Assembly: GCA_903828785.1 (NCBI GenBank)
Contig: CAIKNP010000019.1
Location: 43,139 to 107,138 of the forward strand
Length of the DNA stretch: 64,000 nucleotides
Direction of reading: 5' to 3'
Source: an uncultured Actinomycetes bacterium
GTDB taxonomy: Bacteria; Actinomycetota; Acidimicrobiia; Acidimicrobiales; RAAP-2
Shown here: positions 61,866-64,000 of the stretch, piece after piece
Layout: each line of letters starts with the position of its first letter
Position numbering within the stretch: position 1 is the stretch's first letter
Position numbers and translations under genes: made by a program
The notes under the pieces: model-generated
What the model was told of the DNA's origin: nothing
What the model saw: only the letters and a program-made list of their open reading frames with translations
Database searches by the model: none

Positions 61866-63128
61866 CTAGTGGAAGGGGTTACGAATCGGATCGACCACGT
61901 CGAGCCACAAAGTCGAAACGAAGAGCAAGCCGAGGGCGGTCATGAAGAGGTAGACGAAGGGCGCCAATTTGCGAATGTCCGCCTGGTAGCGCTGCTGGCG
62001 TCGACCGCGCAGACGTTCGTAGGTGGCAATGGCCACGTAGCCGCCATCGAGGGGCAGCATGGGCAGCATGTTTAACAGACCAACGAAAATATTGAGGTTC
62101 AGCAGAATCATCAAGAAGGCGGGAACGTTCGAGGTGGCGGCTTGATCAGCAATACGCACAACCCCCACGATAGAAACCGGACGAGTCAGTTGGCTGGCGG
62201 GACTCTGCGCTGCCGTGGGGTGCACGACCTGATGGGCCAAACTCGCCACCGCACCGGGTGAAAAGACGTGCACCATGGCGTGCAGGGCCGCCATGATGGT
62301 GCTCCCCACGACCTGAACGGCCTTGGGCACCGCGGCGTACCACGACAAAGGCACCGTCTGGTCTTGGAGGTAGATGCCCATATAGCCCTGCGGGGTTGAG
62401 CCCGTGGCGAGGGGCTTGCCGTTCACGATGAGGTGTCGGCCATCAATGGGAGTGATGTGCAGGGTCAGCAGTTGACCGTGGCGGCGAACGATCACCGTCA
62501 TGACTTCATTGGCGTGACTGCGCGATTGCGCAATAACGGAATTGATTGACGTCACCGGCTGGGCGTCGACAGAAATGAATCGGTCCCCGGTTTTAAGTCC
62601 GGCGAGCTGGGCGGGACTTTGGGCCAGTCCGGGCAATTCGTAAAATCCAGCGACCGCCGGTGCATTGCTCTGCGTCACGCCGATGAAGGTCAGCGACCCC
62701 CACGCTAAGAGCAGCGCCATAACGAGGTGCATAAAACTACCCGCCGAAGCGAAAATCGCTTTACGAGGGTAGGTGGCGCTGCGGTAGGTTCGAGACTCTA
62801 GCTCGGGCGCAATAGTGTCCGTCCACGTCATGCCGGGTACTTTTACGTACCCACCGAGCAGAAGTGCCCGAATGCCGTATCGCGTCTCGCCAATCGTAGT
62901 GGACCACAGGATTGGTCCAAATCCCACGAAGAAGTCAGTAACCAACATGCCCGAACGCTTAGCGGTGATGTAGTGCCCAAATTCGTGCACCATCACGATG
63001 ACGATGATGCAGCCCAGCACCAGGGGCAACTCCCAACCAGCGAGCATGGTGAGTCCGGCGACGAATACAACGAAGCCGCCGACAAGCGTGAGCAGCGAAC
63101 GAAGCGAGGAGGAACGCGTGGTGGTCAT
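61866..63128 (-). CDS. rseP: Site-2 protease/M50 zinc metallopeptidase (RseP-like)
   Basis: 420 residues from the ATG at 63128, overlapping the dxr stop (ATGA); the longer frame runs through dxr. The catalytic HEFGH (48-52) is in a membrane segment and a LDG motif (MLPMLPLDGGYVAIAT) lies near the C-terminus, with one PDZ domain between (SPAQLAGLKTGDRFISVDAQPV). Intramembrane proteases of this family cut anti-sigma factors or signal-peptide remnants. The dxr-rseP-ispG order is widespread in actinobacteria. Confidence 0.93.
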   Translation of the reverse strand: MTTTRSSSLRSLLTLVGGFVVFVAGLTMLAGWELPLVLGCIIVIVMVHEFGHYITAKRSGMLVTDFFVGFGPILWSTTIGETRYGIRALLLGGYVKVPGMTWTDTIAPELESRTYRSATYPRKAIFASAGSFMHLVMALLLAWGSLTFIGVTQSNAPAVAGFYELPGLAQSPAQLAGLKTGDRFISVDAQPVTSINSVIAQSRSHANEVMTVIVRRHGQLLTLHITPIDGRHLIVNGKPLATGSTPQGYMGIYLQDQTVPLSWYAAVPKAVQVVGSTIMAALHAMVHVFSPGAVASLAHQVVHPTAAQSPASQLTRPVSIVGVVRIADQAATSNVPAFLMILLNLNIFVGLLNMLPMLPLDGGYVAIATYERLRGRRQQRYQADIRKLAPFVYLFMTALGLLFVSTLWLDVVDPIRNPFH

Positions 63129-64000
63129 CTGGAATTGAGCGTAGCGTGAGCAATGCGGCGAGCCTGCGCGTCTTGTTCCTCGAGCTCGTCGACACTCGCC
63201 AGGGTCACGTCGACGTAGGCGTCCAGCGTGCTGGCGACGACCGCCACAATGTCCGCCCACCCTACTCGTTCCGCTAAAAAAGCCTCGACGGCAACTTCGT
63301 TGGCGGCTGACAACCAGGCGGGAGCCGCCCCACCGCGTCGTGCGGCGGCGTAGGCCAAACCCAGGGCGGGGAAACGTCCGTGGTCGGGTGGCGAAAAATC
63401 CAGCTGCAGGACCTTGGCGAAGTCCAACTGTCCCCAAGCAGGGGGCTGGCGATCGGGGAAGTTCAAACAGTAGGCAATGGGGAGACGCATGTCGGGTTGC
63501 GACAGTTGCGCAATAACTGAACCATCGACGTACTCGACCATGGAGTGAACGATGGATTGAGGGTGCACCACCACGTCGATGCGATCAACTGACATGGCAA
63601 AGAGCGCCGATGCCTCGAGCACCTCGAGCCCCTTGTTCATCAAGGTCGACGAATCAATGGTTACTTTTGGACCCATGGTCCACGTGGGGTGACGCAAGGC
63701 ATCACTACGGGTCACGCCCGCCAACTGCTCGGTGGAGAAGTCGCGAAAGGGGCCACCCGAGGCCGTCAGCCAGAGTCGCCGAACGTCCGCGTGGCCAGCA
63801 TTCGACGAGGCCCAAAAGCACTGGTGCAGGGCGCAGTGCTCAGAATCGACGGGGAGAATTTCGCCACCCAGGTGACGAACCGCCTCCACGAGCGGTGCCG
63901 CGGCAATAAGAGATTCCTTGTTCGCGAGGGCCAGCCGCTTGCCCGCTTCGAGGGTGGCCAGCGTCACCGGCAGCCCCGCGAAGCCCACCACTGCATTGAC
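63125..64000 (-). CDS. dxr: 1-deoxy-D-xylulose 5-phosphate reductoisomerase (5' end outside window)
   Basis: The frame is open to the window edge, so the N-terminal NADPH-binding part lies outside; 291 codons are inside. Motifs NKESLIAAAPL, SEHCALHQCF, LTASGGPFRD, HPTWTMGPKVTIDSSTLMNK and EVLEASALF belong to DXR. It commits DXP to the MEP isoprenoid pathway, which also includes ispG two genes downstream. rseP overlaps its stop by 4 nt. Confidence 0.95.
   Translation of the reverse strand, partial: VNAVVGFAGLPVTLATLEAGKRLALANKESLIAAAPLVEAVRHLGGEILPVDSEHCALHQCFWASSNAGHADVRRLWLTASGGPFRDFSTEQLAGVTRSDALRHPTWTMGPKVTIDSSTLMNKGLEVLEASALFAMSVDRIDVVVHPQSIVHSMVEYVDGSVIAQLSQPDMRLPIAYCLNFPDRQPPAWGQLDFAKVLQLDFSPPDHGRFPALGLAYAAARRGGAAPAWLSAANEVAVEAFLAERVGWADIVAVVASTLDAYVDVTLASVDELEEQDAQARRIAHATLNSR

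Noticed and set aside
1..64000. Search for CRISPR arrays, insertion sequences, prophage or rRNA genes
   Set aside because: Reading through the window I saw no regularly spaced repeats, transposase or integrase motifs, or rRNA-like sequence.

Overview
The window looks like a stretch of chromosome from a moderately high-GC actinobacterium (Actinomycetota). I cannot fix the genus; an Acidimicrobiia-like lineage is possible. Pointers are: MurT/GatD lipid II amidation; a protein closely resembling the mycothiol-dependent nitroreductase Rv2466c; the nrdR / LysM protein / lexA neighbourhood also known from mycobacteria, with CGAAC-N4-GTTCG SOS boxes; frequent GTG and some TTG starts; at least one probable leaderless promoter; and an archaeal-type ProS. 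I see no insertion sequences, prophage genes, CRISPR arrays or rRNA genes. Nearly everything is core housekeeping, densely packed and often joined by 1-8 nt overlaps.

Layout. 1-2.8 kb (minus): an IlvD/Edd-family dehydratase, a YczE-type membrane protein and a LysE exporter cut by the window edge, followed by tRNA-Val(CAC). 2.9-4.3 kb (plus): a membrane protein and a PlsC acyltransferase. 4.3-6.2 kb (minus): gatD and murT. 6.4-10.7 kb (plus): LysR regulator, HhH-GPD glycosylase, M20 peptidase, Rv2466c-like protein, S51 peptidase. 10.7-12.9 kb: trpG and trpE placed divergently. 12.9-14.2 kb: a gene-poor stretch with two small genes, each carrying one lesion, then tRNA-Val(GAC). 14.3-19.6 kb: exonuclease, NagD-like phosphatase, tRNA-Cys, L,D-transpeptidase, dinB, a PIG-L deacetylase and nrdR. 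19.7-23.0 kb: an SOS island with a LysM protein under two LexA boxes, a MoxR-type ATPase plus HExxH/VWA protein, and lexA. 23.0-28.6 kb: livKHMGF branched-chain amino-acid transporter. 28.8-41.5 kb (minus): ftsK, a D-Ala-D-Ala carboxypeptidase-like gene, thrB, an RhtA-like exporter, miaB, miaA, dapF, hflX, dapC, dapD, dapE. 41.5-44.2 kb (plus): a siderophore-interacting flavoprotein and a frameshifted polytopic membrane protein. 44.2-64 kb (minus): dxr, rseP, ispG, proS, then rimP-nusA-ylxR-infB-rbfA-truB-ribF-rpsO-pnp, then an MFS pump, dapB, dapA, rnj.

Functional themes. Succinylase-route lysine/meso-DAP genes (dapA, B, C, D, E, F) lie in two runs, beside peptidoglycan genes (murT/gatD, carboxypeptidase-like, L,D-transpeptidase). 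The MEP isoprenoid genes dxr and ispG flank rseP. The rimP-to-pnp run is the classic translation/RNA-decay operon.

The most unusual points are: (i) a MoxR ATPase plus HExxH/VWA pair lying between the SOS-controlled LysM gene and lexA, with its own near-consensus LexA box; (ii) ylxR, which keeps its conserved N-terminus only if translation starts at an ATA codon overlapping the nusA stop; and (iii) four single-site lesions (TAG at 13278, frameshifts near 13703, 42989 and 53330). The three indels sit in short or long homopolymers and may be sequencing errors rather than biology.
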